Translations under genes and position numbers: made by a program
Assembly (NCBI GenBank): GCA_013115135.1
Contig: JABANP010000494.1
Coordinates: 1-39,117 of the forward strand
From: Perkinsus olseni
Lineage: Eukaryota > Perkinsozoa > Perkinsida > Perkinsidae
DNA length: 39,117 nt
Direction of reading: 5' to 3'
The notes under the pieces: generated by a model
The model's database searches: none
What the model was told of the DNA's origin: nothing
What the model saw: only the letters and a program-made list of their open reading frames with translations
Shown here: one piece after another, positions 1-12,056 of the stretch
Layout of the letters: the number at the start of each line of letters is the position of its first letter
Position numbering within the stretch: the first letter of the stretch is position 1

Positions 1-393
1 GCATTCCCAGCCTCGGCGATTGCAGAGGGATTGGAAGTCCTCCCCAGGCAGCTCCATGATATCAAAGACGTTGATCCACTCTGAGTCCCTTGCGGTTGGC
101 GCGGGCTGCCTATCCCTGAATTCATCAAAGAGGGAAATCTCCTTACGATTCAGAAGAAAGATCGTTTCCTCCTCGGATGGGTAAAACCGAGGCGCTTTGT
201 CTCTCAGAGAGGCTAGCTTAACAACTCTATCGTATAGGGTACCAACGCTGTTGTGCTCCCGGGTATTTCCGTGAAGGCCTAGTAGGGAGTCGACCTCCTT
301 GCTCCTTTGGACCCGCTTTCCCTGGATGCTTCTGTGACCCAGAATATAGTCCCTCGAGCACTGTCTACCACCAGGCCGAGTGTACCGTAGCCG
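1..393 (-). CDS. 3' or internal exon of an unidentified gene, open at the window edge
   Basis: One reading frame on the minus strand stays open for 131 codons, from a stop at 394-396 down to base 1, so the gene runs off the window. No start codon is evident. A 3' splice site may lie at about 344 (…TAGACAG), which would make this an exon. The predicted residues look like a folded soluble protein with mixed charge, including the segments SRDYILGHRSIQGKRVQRSK and EWINVFDIMELPGEDF. There is no signal peptide or membrane segment in the visible part. I do not recognise the family. The long open frame and the protein-like composition are seen directly; the exon boundary is inferred. Confidence 0.6.
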
Positions 394-916
394 TCAGTTG
401 CGTTTATCCCCACGTGAGCCGTCGTCGACCTCATGAACTGAGAGTAGTCTCGACTGCCGAACCAAAGCGCACAGTACTCAGTGCACCTTCATCTGTACCA
501 TCTTGGTGTATATCCACAGTATAGCGTGCGGCAGCGGTCGGGCCTTCTGCCGTCAATCACAAAACTACAGTCGGAGTCTTACAAGTTATTCTCCACCTGC
601 CGCGCTGCACTCCAGCTGGTAGAGCCACCGCAAAACTCCCCCCTCCCAACCCAGAGTCACCATAAACCTCGCCAGTATTCGGCACAGCAACAACTTATTT
701 CGCATAGAATGGACACCGGTGAGCCTTCTTAAGCCAATGGCTTGATGGCTCACTCCGTCGCTTGAGCCTCCGCCAAACTAATACGCCCCCAGAGTTCTGT
801 TGTCGACAGCATAAGAGTGAAGCCACTGCTTGTAAAATCCGCTGGAAACCGTGCACAAGCACGGTTCCGAGCAGTTTGTGCATACTTGTACTTTGTGTTT
901 AGGGCTAGGCCACTCT
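394..916. other. intergenic stretch, no gene seen
   Basis: Frames on both strands are short and have no splice context that I can support. The stretch lies between the partial gene at the left edge and the 3' end of the first secreted paralogue. Confidence 0.5.
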
Positions 917-3900
917 TCATACAACAAAAAAATCAACAGTACGCCCACGCTGTCCGTTAGTAGAAGACAGTATTCCAAAAAGCCTATATTCATGGCTTTT
1001 CGAGCGACAAATCACAGTCCGAGAGCTCAAACGATACTTCAAAAGAGAAAAGGAATTTCCGGAGCCTTTTCGGAGGTGGCGGGCGCGTGCCGGAGGTCCT
1101 CCAGCAGAGGACAACGATATCACACAGTATGCCCGATAATCGGACTCTGATTCACACTCACCTCCACTGCGCCTTCCGTACTCCCTCAATTCCATCGGGA
1201 AATCAGCTCCCCATAACGCACCGGCTTTCGTCACCTGGCAGAAATCCCACAACTCATGACAATTCCCGATTCCTCGTGCATACCTCATTCAAGGGTCATG
1301 TGCGTTTCAGCGCCCCTTCGCCAAAAAACGGACAAAAAATGCGTTCGATCGAGAATAGAGTAGAGACATTCGTGAATTCAGATCAGCGAAGCGATACAAG
1401 ACTTGTATTACAAGTTGTATAAGTATCATACAACGCAGATTGCAAAGGGATCCGCTCTCCCAGGTAGGCCCGAATTGATCGTAGAACCATCAATAACTCC
1501 ATGCGCCCTAAGACTAATCGCATGCCATACAAATTCAAGAGGATGATGTGGACCCTTGGTGATTTGATGATTTCTTCTGTGTGGTCGGGAAGAAAACAAA
1601 TTCACCACACCCGGTCAATTTGTTTTCTTCCTGACCTATCGTCAGCAGCAATCACCCGTGCAACATCGGCTGCCTCTTCCTTACCAAAGATGCCCACAGC
1701 CTGAAATTGCTCGCAAATATCAAACGATACAACTCCGACTTGTAACCAACGTATCTGCCAAAGACAAGTCTCGGCAGCATGTGCCTCTCCACGAATTACC
1801 CGAAGTTTCCCTCTACTCAACTCTACGTTTAAGAGTCTACAATGACAAAGAAAACACACTGATCTTCTGATGGACACAGAATCTATTGACAATATCATTC
1901 CCCAACTGTACATGTATGTCGTACAGCATACCAAATGTTGTAAATTACAACCTTTTTACCAATTTTTTTCTGCTCATGCTAAATTTCTTCACGAGGTATT
2001 CAGAAATGTTCTACGTAATAAGACAAGAGAATGCCCAGAGGGCAACGAAGCTTACTGTATACTCACCCGCCCATCCTGTGTGTTCCATCCAAGTTGCAGT
2101 TCGCCTCCATACCAGAAGTCTTGTTCTCACCAACCCTCCACAGTCTCTCTGCCTCAGACAGAATCTACGAATCGTAGATTTGAAATAGTGAAATTTTTCG
2201 TTTTTCGCGGCTTTATGGACCGCCAAGGAATTCTGAGGTCGTTGAGAGACCATGGACTCCTACGAGTACGGCCGCATACGATGCAAAGGAGCATTGGCGC
2301 AGTACCGTGGCACTGAGTCAGTTCGGCGAGGGGCTACCAGAACAACGTCCCTTACTTCCTGGAAGGTCTCTGCCGTCTAAGCATCCGGGGTGTAGACCGC
2401 GTAATCGTTCTTTCGAAGATCCTCATGAAGCCTCTCCAAGGCCTCAGGAGATGTATGCTCGGGGGCGATACCGGACAGCCGTCCCGAGGCTAGTTTCAGT
2501 TGCGCACGGGTGTAGTAGTCGGGGTAAATATCGGACGGTCTGATGACAAGAACGACCGTGTCACTGCGCCACAAAATTCAATCACCCACCCCTTCATCGC
2601 TTCGGGGTCCACCGTCGGGATATCGCAGTTGACTGAGTTGAGCTTCGCTGTTGTGAGGGGTTTATTCTGGGGATCGCGGAGTATGGTGTACCTGTGAAGT
2701 GCATCCTCCAACATAACCTTCTTGCGCGTACGATGTACACTAGTTAAGCTACTTGTTTCCCAAGTTCGATGTTACCCGAGTTGCGAAATTTCTTCCCAAT
2801 TGCTATTGAGTTTCTGTCAGCTGGTGGGCGTTTTTACCCGCGCCAAAACTTTCTTTCCTTTTACTTTATACCTACCCTTTCTCCTGTCCACACTCTCGCA
2901 GGCGGTTGTATCCATACAACCCGATATCTCCCCTACTTGCAAGGACAAAGCCCGCGCCATGAGAAGCCGCCGCGACGCCTATCGCCACCTGGTGAGGAAA
3001 ATATCACTCTTCAGCTTCGCTCCGCTAAGCTACCGTCATTATTGCACTCACTTTGCCTTGGGAAACGAGGGCTCCCTCGAAGATGCGTTTTGCATCTTCC
3101 ACGAGCCGCTTCGAAGAGGCAAGAACCCACTTGGGAGACACGCCGCTGGACTGGACCTGAGCCAAAAATGCCCTCACCCGGGTTCGAACCTGCGACCTAC
3201 CTTTTCAAGTTCTTTTTTTGCTTTGACAACTACTCCAATATCAGCCCTCCCTCGGAGTTGATCACGAAGAGTAACAAAGTCATCAGCTCGGGCGAATATA
3301 ACACCAGCCGAGCAGTCAGCAATATCAACTTGTGGCGAATCCACATAGCACGGAAGGGCCCTGCAAGGTGAAACACATCATCCTGTTCATTTTCCATGAG
3401 GGAATCTTCCCAGTGTGCGCCCCCGATGAAACGAGCTCGCACCTCGACTGGAACAGACGAACACTCGCCATGGTGATGCTCACTGTGGATCATCTGTCAA
3501 AGGTTGATCGCTGCTGGCATCATCCAAGAATGGCCCGAGTGTGGATTCTCCAAAATCATCCAGAAAAATTTTGATGTCGTCCCGAAATTGATGAGTCAAA
3601 ACGTTCAATGTGAACCTGATCGCAGAACACGAGCTGACTCTTGTACATCTTGCAACATCTCGCGTTTCCTCAACCCATTTACAAGTAATTTTTGAAACGG
3701 AATTACATATGAACTGCTCAGGATATCCCGAGCTTCCAGAACTGTGTCGGAAATTTCGAGAAAATGTTGCGTGGAAAGTGGAATTTCGAATTTAACGCCG
3801 ACGTTAACACCGCGTACCGGGTTCGCTCAGATTCACCGTTATCAGGGCTCGGTGACTTCATACTTTAGAGTCTCGACCGAGTATGAGACATCTCTCACAA

Positions 3901-5635
3901 CACCACACCAAAACGCGGCAGTAACGCAACCCATCAGGCAGAAGCCTCCAACTAAATTGCTGCTCTTCGTCTTAGAGTGAACTTCACTTTTTCGCATAGT
4001 CTAGGAAGAAGCGCCCGACTGTGTTTCCGCCGATCAATCTTCCACTGTGGAGCGGCTCTCGTAACAAGTTGTTACTAACAACTAGCCAAGCACTGTGAGG
4101 TGCACTCGAAGGTTCTGTGAGCACATAGTCCCCGAACGGTCAGAGGCAATCAGTCGCTATCCTGCGATCGCAGACTCATCCGCGGCCAGATTCGTGAACT
4201 CTTCTCGAACCTCGCAAATCTCTAAATCGTCCTCGTAGTATCGGATCATCATAGCAAACTGTTCTATATCTGCGTTGTCTGGGGTTTCGTCGCACATGAC
4301 GCTGTAGAACCAGCCATCTCACATATCTTCGCGAATATCCTGCAATCACTGGGTTCGCGCAAATGTGAAAAGATGGCAAAGATGCCCTCCATTCCTGATT
4401 GCCAAATCTCGTAGTGATCTCTTTGGTCGATTCTTTGCCTGGCACGAAAAGTTGTGTGTCAGGACAAAGCATCACAAGCTCACACACCACTCTCAATCTG
4501 CCTCTCTTGCTCTTCCTCGGTGATTCGTCGGAGCCTCGTACGCACATCGCAAAATGCTAACAACTAGTCCTTCCAGTTTTCGCGCTCGTGAATGCCTCGC
4601 TACCCTCTCTGTACCCCAATAAGGAGCGGCGAGTCTCCACACGCTGACCGTCCGTCACGTCGCAAATGAAGTCGTCCTCGACGGTCGCCGGTCGACGCTG
4701 GCTAGTCCAGGTCACTTGGAAAGTATCCAAAGCTTGGCAGGACTCACGCCTACTTGACCGGGTGGTAGACTGGCATGCAGTAGTGCAGAATTAACCCTCA
4801 AAGATGTCCTATTCAAGTATCGAACGTCATGTGGCGTACACACAGTTCGCAACGCAAGGTCTAAATCGCAAGACTCCTTGCATTTCCATCCGTACGATGC
4901 CTCTGTCGAATCGAGAGTCCCGATCAACTGTCTATCGCAATAGCTATCCCCATTGGGTTAATAATGCACATGAGTTTTTCCAAGAACTCCCAGAAATCGC
5001 TCACAGCTTGCCCCGGAAAATCCAGAAGTTTTCACAATTTTCGTCGAAATTTTGCACACTTCCCGGCCTTCAGAACTACAGATCCGCCACCCCACCGGGT
5101 GGGGCCCACCCAGCTCACAACTCATCCTTAGCGTTGATGATAGACTCCGCCTGATCTTCGAAATCTCTCAGCCATGCCCAGAACAACGGGGTGGCTTCCT
5201 CCCCCTTAGACAGGAGGCTGCGGGAGATGTGACGCATCGTGTACCTACGCCACGATCAATCTCGTACTTTGTATTAAATCCCTCATCCACAACAGTAAAA
5301 GATATCACCGAGATTCTCCGGGCCTCACACAATGGCACCGGTTCTCTTCGATGCATCAAACCAGCCGAGGCATGCGTATGCTGAACCTAATATTCTCGCT
5401 GAACCTGTTACTTCTCCTGAGCTATTCATCCCACAATATTCCGTCGATACCCAGCCCCTTTCCCTGAACCCGTTTGCGGCACTTACAGAGTGATGGCAAC
5501 CTCCCCCACTGTGAGCTCTTCATCACTATCCGCCCACGCAGCCATCGCCTTCAGACCGGCTGAGGCCGAGTTGAAGTCGGAGCTCTCTCCTGCCCCGCAC
5601 AGAGAAGCCAGCAAGTGCAATAGAAGGAATCGCAT
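917..5635 (-). CDS. tandem paralogue 1: eleven-exon secreted protein of unknown family
   Basis: Exons on the minus strand: 5635-5487, 5244-5119, 3615-3484, 3360-3201, 3156-3052, 2988-2876, 2691-2590, 2563-2356, 2164-2067, 1754-1685 and 1234 to the stop at 917. Phases agree at every junction and each exon has a counterpart in the paralogue at 6888-11001. The start is the ATG at 5635, giving a signal peptide, MRFLLLHLLASLCGAG. About 445 residues are conserved between copies (for example FWAWLRDFEDQAESIINAK and LWGADFP); the tail after about 1160 is less certain. No known domain is recognised. Oddities: one in-frame TAG in exon 8 where the paralogue has TAC; a 26-nt putative intron between exons 7 and 8; and a second intron enlarged to 1.5 kb by a hAT-like fragment. 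The TAG may mean an early pseudogene, read-through or an assembly error. Confidence 0.75.
1583..1636. repeat. inverted repeat inside intron 10 of paralogue 1
   Basis: Two 20-nt arms (1583-1602 and 1617-1636) match at 19 of 20 positions around a 14-nt loop. The hairpin is absent from the matching intron of paralogue 2 (7032-7338), so it was gained or lost after the duplication. Confidence 0.8.
2564..2589 (-). other. putative 26-nt intron shared by both paralogues
   Basis: The reading frame changes at the same place in both paralogues. Removing 26 nt that begin GTGGGT and end GCGCAG restores the frame in each (9015-9040 in paralogue 2). The next shortest intron I place in this window is about 41 nt, so 26 nt would be extreme. 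A shared frameshift inherited from the ancestor is the alternative. Confidence 0.45.
3157..3200 (-). other. 44-nt intron made almost entirely of a tRNA-like T-arm
   Basis: Read on the minus strand the intron starts GTAGGTCGCAGGTTCGAACC and ends in GGCTCAG. It carries the Pol III B box GGTTCGAACCC followed by a T-run. The exon frames on both sides fit exactly when it is removed, and the 44-nt length is conserved in paralogue 2 (9551-9594). Confidence 0.75.
4157..4350 (-). mobile_element. hAT/DUF4371-like transposase fragment inside intron 2 of paralogue 1
   Basis: A minus-strand frame of 53 codons (4318-4157) reads DGWFYSVMCDETPD… then …IRYYEDD…, which resembles the DUF4371 segment of hAT-family transposase-like proteins (the D-E-T/S-x-D motif followed by an I-R-Y strand). 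A TGA lies just upstream, and before it the frame reads LQDIREDM, also in the style of the family. The fragment is therefore broken. It sits in a 1503-nt intron whose counterpart in paralogue 2 is only 209 nt, so it was probably inserted after the gene duplication. The family assignment is from memory of the motif pattern. Confidence 0.6.
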
Positions 5636-5781
5636 TTCGATGACCAACGAAAGCGGAAGATTCTTCCCCACTAAACTCGACGATCGCGAGTTCCGCTTAA
5701 TAACAGCAAAGTGAAGGCTCCCAAAGTCTTTGGGTTAAACATGCGACACTGTTTCAGTGAAGATTTTCGTGGCGCGAGATG

Positions 5782-6283
5782 TCACAACTCGGGGGCTTCT
5801 CGATCATCCTCGTAGGCTCGTGTCATCTCCGCGCTCCGCTTTCGCATGAGGCGGCGGTTCTCGTTCTCCTCGCTGCATTGGCCGTGGGCGAACCGCTGAC
5901 GGTGACACGAGTTGCGGAAAAGATGGTACGATTTCCTCCATCCACTTACCTGGAATATTCTGCCCTTCCGATAATCGCCCGTCAAAATCACCTTCAGCAT
6001 GTCACGACGGCCGCCAGCGGTCGGCGTCACGCAATGGACGGCAGACTTGGGTCGGACCAGCGTTACTGAGGCATGGTACACCAAAATAGGCGGAGCGAAG
6101 CCTGTGCATGCGTGCACGCCATTCCACCACTCCGCAAAACAAGAAACCTCACCTGAGTTGGCAGCAGGCCAGATGGAGTGTTCTGTCTCGTTCTCGTCTA
6201 GGCCGAATGAATCGACACTTCGACTCCCGTGAGTGCGATAACGTAACAACCACTTCCCAATTTAATGGCAACTTCCTGTACAT
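5782..6283 (-). CDS. small hypothetical gene, at least two exons
   Basis: Two exons are supported on the minus strand. 6065-5950 ends at CAG/GTAAGT, and 5895-5782 ends at a TGA. Removing the 54-nt intron between them leaves one frame whose end is very charged and helical (SEENENRRLMRKRSAEMTRA). An upstream exon may end at 6153 (GTGAGG); the 87-nt intron after it contains TGTGCATGCGTGC on the plus strand. The start is uncertain. An ATG at 6283 lies 34 nt downstream of a minus-strand copy of the same motif (6318-6330), but its frame does not join cleanly to the later exons. I do not recognise the product. Confidence 0.45.
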
Positions 6284-6887
6284 CTGCCGATCATAGTGGC
6301 AAGGCATTCCTGAACCAGCACGCATGCACAAACCTATGCGTAAGTAATTTTGAAACAGTGCTGCGTGTGCAAGATCAAACACTGAATTCCTGGACATGGA
6401 CGAGAGAGGACGAGCCAGCCAGTGATCAGTGGACCATCAAGACCGTCAAGGCCCTTGATCCAAGGGGGGGGGCAATTCCCAAACTCCCAGTAGGTCCTCA
6501 TCAATATACGAGCAAACTCCTCGCCACGACTTCCTGCTCGGGTCTGCCGCGGCAGATCACGAGGCGGAGACCAGCGGCGCAAGAGAGAAGATTCAGTCCA
6601 AAGGTTGGAGACGAGGTACATACCAGCCTGAGCCTAGTCCAAGATGTCACACTGTTGTTTCTCCGTCACTCCTCATGAACAACGCAAGTAGGGAGAGAGG
6701 TGAAGCTCTACAATAGAGCCCCTATTCCCTAGTTCTACATAGTCGAGGGTTCCGAGCAGTAGCTATGCACGCATGCACAAGACGACAGTAGCACACTCAT
6801 CTTAAAAAAGAAGCTGATCATTTGTCGGAGGTGCAGTCAAAATCCTCATAGCGACCCCATCCCCCATTCCTTGCGGACACAGATACT
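6284..6887. other. intergenic stretch with two copies of the 13-base motif
   Basis: The stretch holds minus-strand copies of TGTGCATGCGTGC at 6318-6330 and 6767-6779. No coding frame with splice support was seen. Confidence 0.5.
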
Positions 6888-7522
6888 TCAACGCTCATAA
6901 TTTCGTGGCGCGCGAAAACTCACTGCAGGTACCACAGCACGATACGAACCATATTCACCTTCGCTCTTCCTTCCATATTCCCGCAGTTCTATCGGGAAAT
7001 CAGCTCCCCATAGCGGACCCGTCTTGGTCACCTAACAGAGATTCCTGAGCTCATGGAATTTCCACGCGCGTGAGTATTCCCAGTCAATTGTCATCAACTG
7101 TCTCCATGCGACTCGCGTCGATAATTCTGACGATGATTCGCCCAATGACGCGGGAGAGCGTGTGCAGGTCAGCTTCCTATGGTTAAGGACAAACCGCCAG
7201 TCATAGCTTGGTCCTCAATTGAAAGCCTGTTGCGATCTGCTCTAAGAGCAACCGTCCCAAGAAGCAGCAGCAGCAATCACCTCGCGCGCGTATCGCGTGA
7301 GACGGCTATGCAACACGAAACGGCTTGTTCTCCCTTACCAAGCTGGTCCACAGTCGGAAGTTGCTCCCGAATATCAAACTGTACAGGGAGGACTCGTAAC
7401 CGACAAACCTGCCAGAGCGACTGCAGCAAACTGTGTCGACACAACAGCACCTGCACTGTCTACAAACCACAATCGAGCTGTGCTGCTCATACTAGCTTCA
7501 TCATCAACCCATTCCCTCCAAC

Positions 7523-7610
7523 TACTCCACTTTCTATCTGCTCTATCTCGTTCACTATGAGCCCGATCTACTTATGTTGTGTTCTACAACTACACCTAAT
7601 GCAACCAGAG
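7523..7610. repeat. dispersed repeat, partner at 30366-30452
   Basis: About 85 nt containing TTCACTATGA then TTGTGTTCTACAACTACACC resembles 30366-30452, which sits beside the duplicated secreted-protein units. Here it lies inside intron 9 of paralogue 2. Its nature is unknown. Confidence 0.6.
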
Positions 7611-9550
7611 CGTGCACACTTTCTCGAAAGCACGGGATCCGCCACTGAGAAAATAGTATAATTTTCGCACGTCCTGCTCACTGGAAGAAAAATCGACGCG
7701 CTTTCCCTTCAATACCATCCGTACTGAATCATCACCTATGCCGCATACACCTTCACCCCTCATTAAGCGGCGATGCGACGACGTCCATTACGCACCGCGA
7801 AGATACCGAACGAGGCTTGGAGAGTTCAACACCCCCGGGCTGCATTAAAGTGCATCCACGCTGATGCAAGGCAGCCACGCCGTCGAGGCACGCGATCATT
7901 GTGATGGATCTATGCGTAGTTGGCATTCTAACAGAAGCCAAAACTTAGCGATACTATCAGTAAACAGAAATATAGTGATGATAAAGAATGATAATAAATG
8001 AGAGCTATGGTCGCCGGCGAAGGTATTCAACGACTCACCGTCGCCCGACTCTAGCGAGCGCGTAGACCTACCAACCCTCACGACCCCCCTCACCCGCCCA
8101 TCCTGTCAGTGCCGTCCAAGTCACAGTTAACCTCCATACCAGACGTCTGATTATTCTCACCAACTCTCCACAATCGCTCCGCCTCCGACAGAATCTGCTA
8201 TCAATCGTGGGGCCCCCTGGGTACCACACAATGGCAGGGCTAGGCTAAGCTGCGCTAGATATTCCCATTACTCATTCTATTACTGAGTCAAGGACAAATA
8301 CCTATCCTTCAAGTTGTCCTGCTGCGCTACATCACGATACCTGGTATCGGATACCAGCATGTCATCAAGCGAGTAACAAAGGCCTCCGGGTGTTTAACAG
8401 CGCTCCCAAGATCGTCTTCCACACGTTGAGGTCAATCCTGGACGCGTCCCGAAATTTAGGACATCCCCAGTGCTTCGAAAGGCCGACGACGACCAGAGCC
8501 TCGTCAGACCCTATGGACTGCTGCGAACGAGAAGGGCAAGACCCAGTCACGAATTACTTCGTTTCCGAGCCTCCCGCTCACAGATACCAATCATGACCAC
8601 AGAACGCATCGCGAAGAATTTCAATTTCAAGCAACCTGGGTGCCCTCCTCCACGGAGATACTATTTTGCTTCTATCCACCTCGCAAGAAACAAGATTCTA
8701 GCTCGATCTTGCAATCGCCAAATTTGCACTCTCCTTCTCCGAGCAGCGAGACCTCATGCCCAACGCCCCGACGGCCGGGCTTACCTCATGGAAAGGTCTC
8801 TGCCGTGTAAGCATCCGGGGTGTAGACCGCGTAGTCGTTCTTTAGTAGATCCTCATGGAGCCTCTCCAAGGCCTCAGGAGATGTATGCTCGGGGGCGATA
8901 CCGGACAGCCGTCCTGAGGCTAGTTTCAGTTGTGCACGGGTGTAGTAGTCCGGGTAAATATCGGACGACCTGACGACACGAAGGATAGAGTTGCGAAGAT
9001 ACTCAATTGCGTCACTGCGCCACGAAATTCAGTCACCCACCCCTTCGTAGCCTCGGGCTCTACTCTCGGGATATCGCAGTTGACTGAGTCGAGCTTCGCT
9101 GTTGTGAGGGGTTCATTCTGGGGATCGCGGAGTATGGTGTACCTACAGATTGGGTCTTGGAGCTCCTGTGAAGAATTCACTTGAGAACAATAAAATTTCC
9201 CCGCCATTTTTCTTGGCAGCTGGCTCAGCCGTGAGCGTTTTTCCCCGCGCTAAAACTTCCGCCTAGTACCTACCTCTTCTCCCGTGCACACTCTTCAAGT
9301 CTTCTATATCCATACAGTCTGACATCTCCCTCGCTGGCCACGACGAAGCCCGACGCTTCAGGATTCGCTGCGACGCCCATTACCACCTACCAACGTAAAA
9401 TTTTGCATCGCTCCGCTGAGCTTTTCGGAATAAATAACTCCACTTTGCCTTGGGAAACCAGGGCTCCCTTGAAGGCGTTTTCCGCATCCTCCACGAGCCA
9501 CTTCGAAGAGGCCAAAACCCACTTGGGGGAGACACGCCGCTGGACTGGGC

Positions 9551-9594
9551 CTGTGCCGAAAATGCCCTCACCCGGGTTCGAACCCGCGACCTAC
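9551..9594 (-). other. 44-nt tRNA-like intron, paralogue 2
   Basis: This is the counterpart of 3157-3200, with the B box GGTTCGAACCC, a short T-run and a CACAG 3' splice site. Confidence 0.75.
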
Positions 9595-11001
9595 TGCATG
9601 GATGTCTTCCTCGCTTTCCACAACTATTCCAATACCGTAATCGCTCTCCACTCGATCTTGCATAGCAACAGCATCTTCTACTCGTCCGAAGAAACAACTC
9701 CAGCCAGGCAGTCGGAGATGTCCACCCCAGGAGCATCCACGTAGCATGGGAGCACAAGCCTGGTGAATACAAAAAGTAATTCGGCCACGGCCACTTCATA
9801 CGTATACCATAACTTTCAATACTCAGCTATATTAGTCTATGAATTAAGAACGAAGTGGATGATCGAGAGGTTCCCGACCTTTTGCAATTGAACCAAGGAA
9901 ACTCCGATGGCTCCACAAGGGACATGTGATAGTAAATTGTAACGTTTTGCCTCAACGACAGACGAACCAACTGAGATCTCTTCGCAAAAATTTTTGACAA
10001 AAATTTGCCACTACCAAAATTCCGGATCCGCAATGTCGCGTATTGTACTCACTCACTAGGTAAAAAAGATACGCAGTTCGCGAACCTAATTTTCTGATGA
10101 CGAGCTCGTCTAAGAGTGCCCCCTCCCCCACTCACTTCGCATCGTCTGCGTCACCTCTATCACCTTCGGCAATTGAAAAAGGACCGAGAACAGTCTCCCC
10201 AAAATCTTCGACGAAGATCTTGATGTCATCCCGAAATTGACGAGTCAGAACATTCAACGTGAACCTGAAAAAGGAGATACGTCGGACACTAAGCCATCTT
10301 GCTCGCTCTTGCATTTCCTCAACGAATTTCTTCGACGGAAACCTGATTTGTTCCCAGACGAACTTCGACGGAGGGGTTCGCACAAGTACATCAGTGGCCT
10401 CATTCTGGCATGTGGCATCTCCTCCATCACAGACTGCACGGTAAGAATACGGGATTCGCCCCTCTCCGCTTACAACTCATCCTTAGCGTTGATGATGGAC
10501 TCCGCCTGATCTTCGAAATCTCTCAGCCATGCCCAGAACAACGGCGTGGCTTCCTCCCCCTTAGACAGGAGGCAGCGAGAGATGTGACGCATCGTGTACC
10601 TACGTCACGATCAACCTCGTAATCCCTGAGCTTCGTCCAAAGGCGTGCAATTGCGCCGAGAAATTATCATAAAATCACCCAATTTTTTCCAAAATCTCGA
10701 AAAATCACTTCGCCCGAATTTTCGCATCGAGCTGTTCTGTCCCCGATAATTTCGATACCCCCACGAACGTGTAAGATCACACTCTCAGCCGCCCTCTACG
10801 ACTCAGGCTGTGACACACTCTGCACCTATTTTGAAAGCCAGCCACTACGTGCAGAGTGATAGCAACTTCGTCGAATGTGAGGACTCTGTCGCTGTTGGCC
10901 CAGTCAGTGATGACTCTCAAGCCAGACGACGCTGAGGAGAGGTCGGAGCTCTGAGCTGATCCGCACCGATGGACCAGCAGCTGCAGTATGAGTAATAGCA
11001 T

Positions 11002-12050
11002 AATCAACAACTACGGAACCACCGAGTTGTGTCAAGCCCTCCCGTCTGCAAGGGTATCGCGGACTTACGATGAACGGGATTCACGGTACCAATGCTAATT
11101 AGAACACAAAGCTAGTGATAGTGAATCACGAGAAAACATGAGTATGACTCAAGGCTGCACCGCGAAAGTTTCAAACACTCAACGTCGAATCGTGTCTAAA
11201 ATGCATCAACTTCGGGAATTGAACCCGGGTCGTTATGAAAGCCGCAGCAGAGAGGAAAATTCGGGAGGGGATGGAGCGGTGAAGCCTTTCGGGCAAAACC
11301 GTTCAGAGCTCCTGAACGCCGAAGGTGGTGCTTTCCTGGTTCTCTCACGGCTTCTCTGCATCAGAATGGTCCAGTCTCTCAGAGAACACTGGTGGTTTTT
11401 CTCGCGAGAGAATTTCTCTGCATGACCATCGGCAATCCAGCATGTGAAACCGTCCCCAGTCACATGTTTTCACCTTCCGGAGAACGAGATCACCAAAACG
11501 CAGAGTTCGTATGCGGCAGAAAAATCGTTCACAGTTTCACCCGAAGAACTTCCTACCAGGCACGTGAGCAAACGGATGAAGAAAAAAATAAAATTGGCGG
11601 AGTAAAATAAGCTTGAATAAAAACTATGATTCGTTCACTATGAGGAATGCTCATTCGTAGTGTCGACAAAAATTTAATTTCAGTGCATGTGAAATTTTTT
11701 CGGTCACAAGCTGCGATAAAATAACAAAATTTTTGCGGAATAAAATTTTTCGACGTTCGAGTCTTGTCAAAAGCGCTCGGAGTACTGCTGCTCTCCTACA
11801 AAACCGGATTGGCAGCTCCGACAATAACAAAACTTGAGTCAATTTTTCGCGGAATTTACATAACCCAAAGGCATGCGAGTGAGACCCATAGCCCAAAGAG
11901 ATCGGGCTCCCGCGGCACCACTGCCGAACGGAGCCAATCCACAGTCCGAGATAACCAGGCACGCAGCAGAGGCCAAAACCTGTGTGCCTCTCCTGTGCGA
12001 AATAAGCGGGAAAATCAGCACCGTATGTCTAGCAAATCATTAGCTCGCAG
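11002..12050. other. no confident gene; tRNA-like fragment at about 11205-11250
   Basis: On the minus strand 11205-11250 reads GACCCGGGTTCAATTCCCGA and then a TTTT run. That is the same arrangement as in the kinesin intron at 20532-21041. A plus-strand serine- and arginine-rich frame at 11764-12270 lacks start and splice support. Confidence 0.4.
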
Positions 12051-12056
12051 AACACG

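Larger units (their letters stand above)
6888..11001 (-). pseudogene. tandem paralogue 2 of the secreted protein, frameshifted
   Basis: Exon blocks match paralogue 1 in order: 11001-10853, 10599-10474, 10264-10136, 9759-9595, 9550-9444, 9386-9274, 9142-9041, 9014-8785, 8194-8094, 7408-7339 and 7031-6888. The start ATG at 11001 gives a signal peptide (MLLLILQLLVHRCGSAQ). Damage: a one-base loss in exon 4, two extra C in exon 5 (a run of five instead of three), one extra T at the end of exon 8, and weak 5' splice sites after exon 1 (GCACGT) and exon 5 (GTGGAG). Exons 9 to 11 are intact, as is the Tyr codon that is TAG in paralogue 1. Either this copy is a pseudogene, or some of the indels are sequencing errors. 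Intron lengths of 44 nt and 26 nt are kept between the copies. Confidence 0.75.

Noticed and set aside
2500..2697. Programmed -1 frameshift between exons 7 and 8 of the secreted paralogues
   Set aside because: No good slippery heptamer is present at the frame change; a tiny intron or an ancestral frameshift explains it as well.
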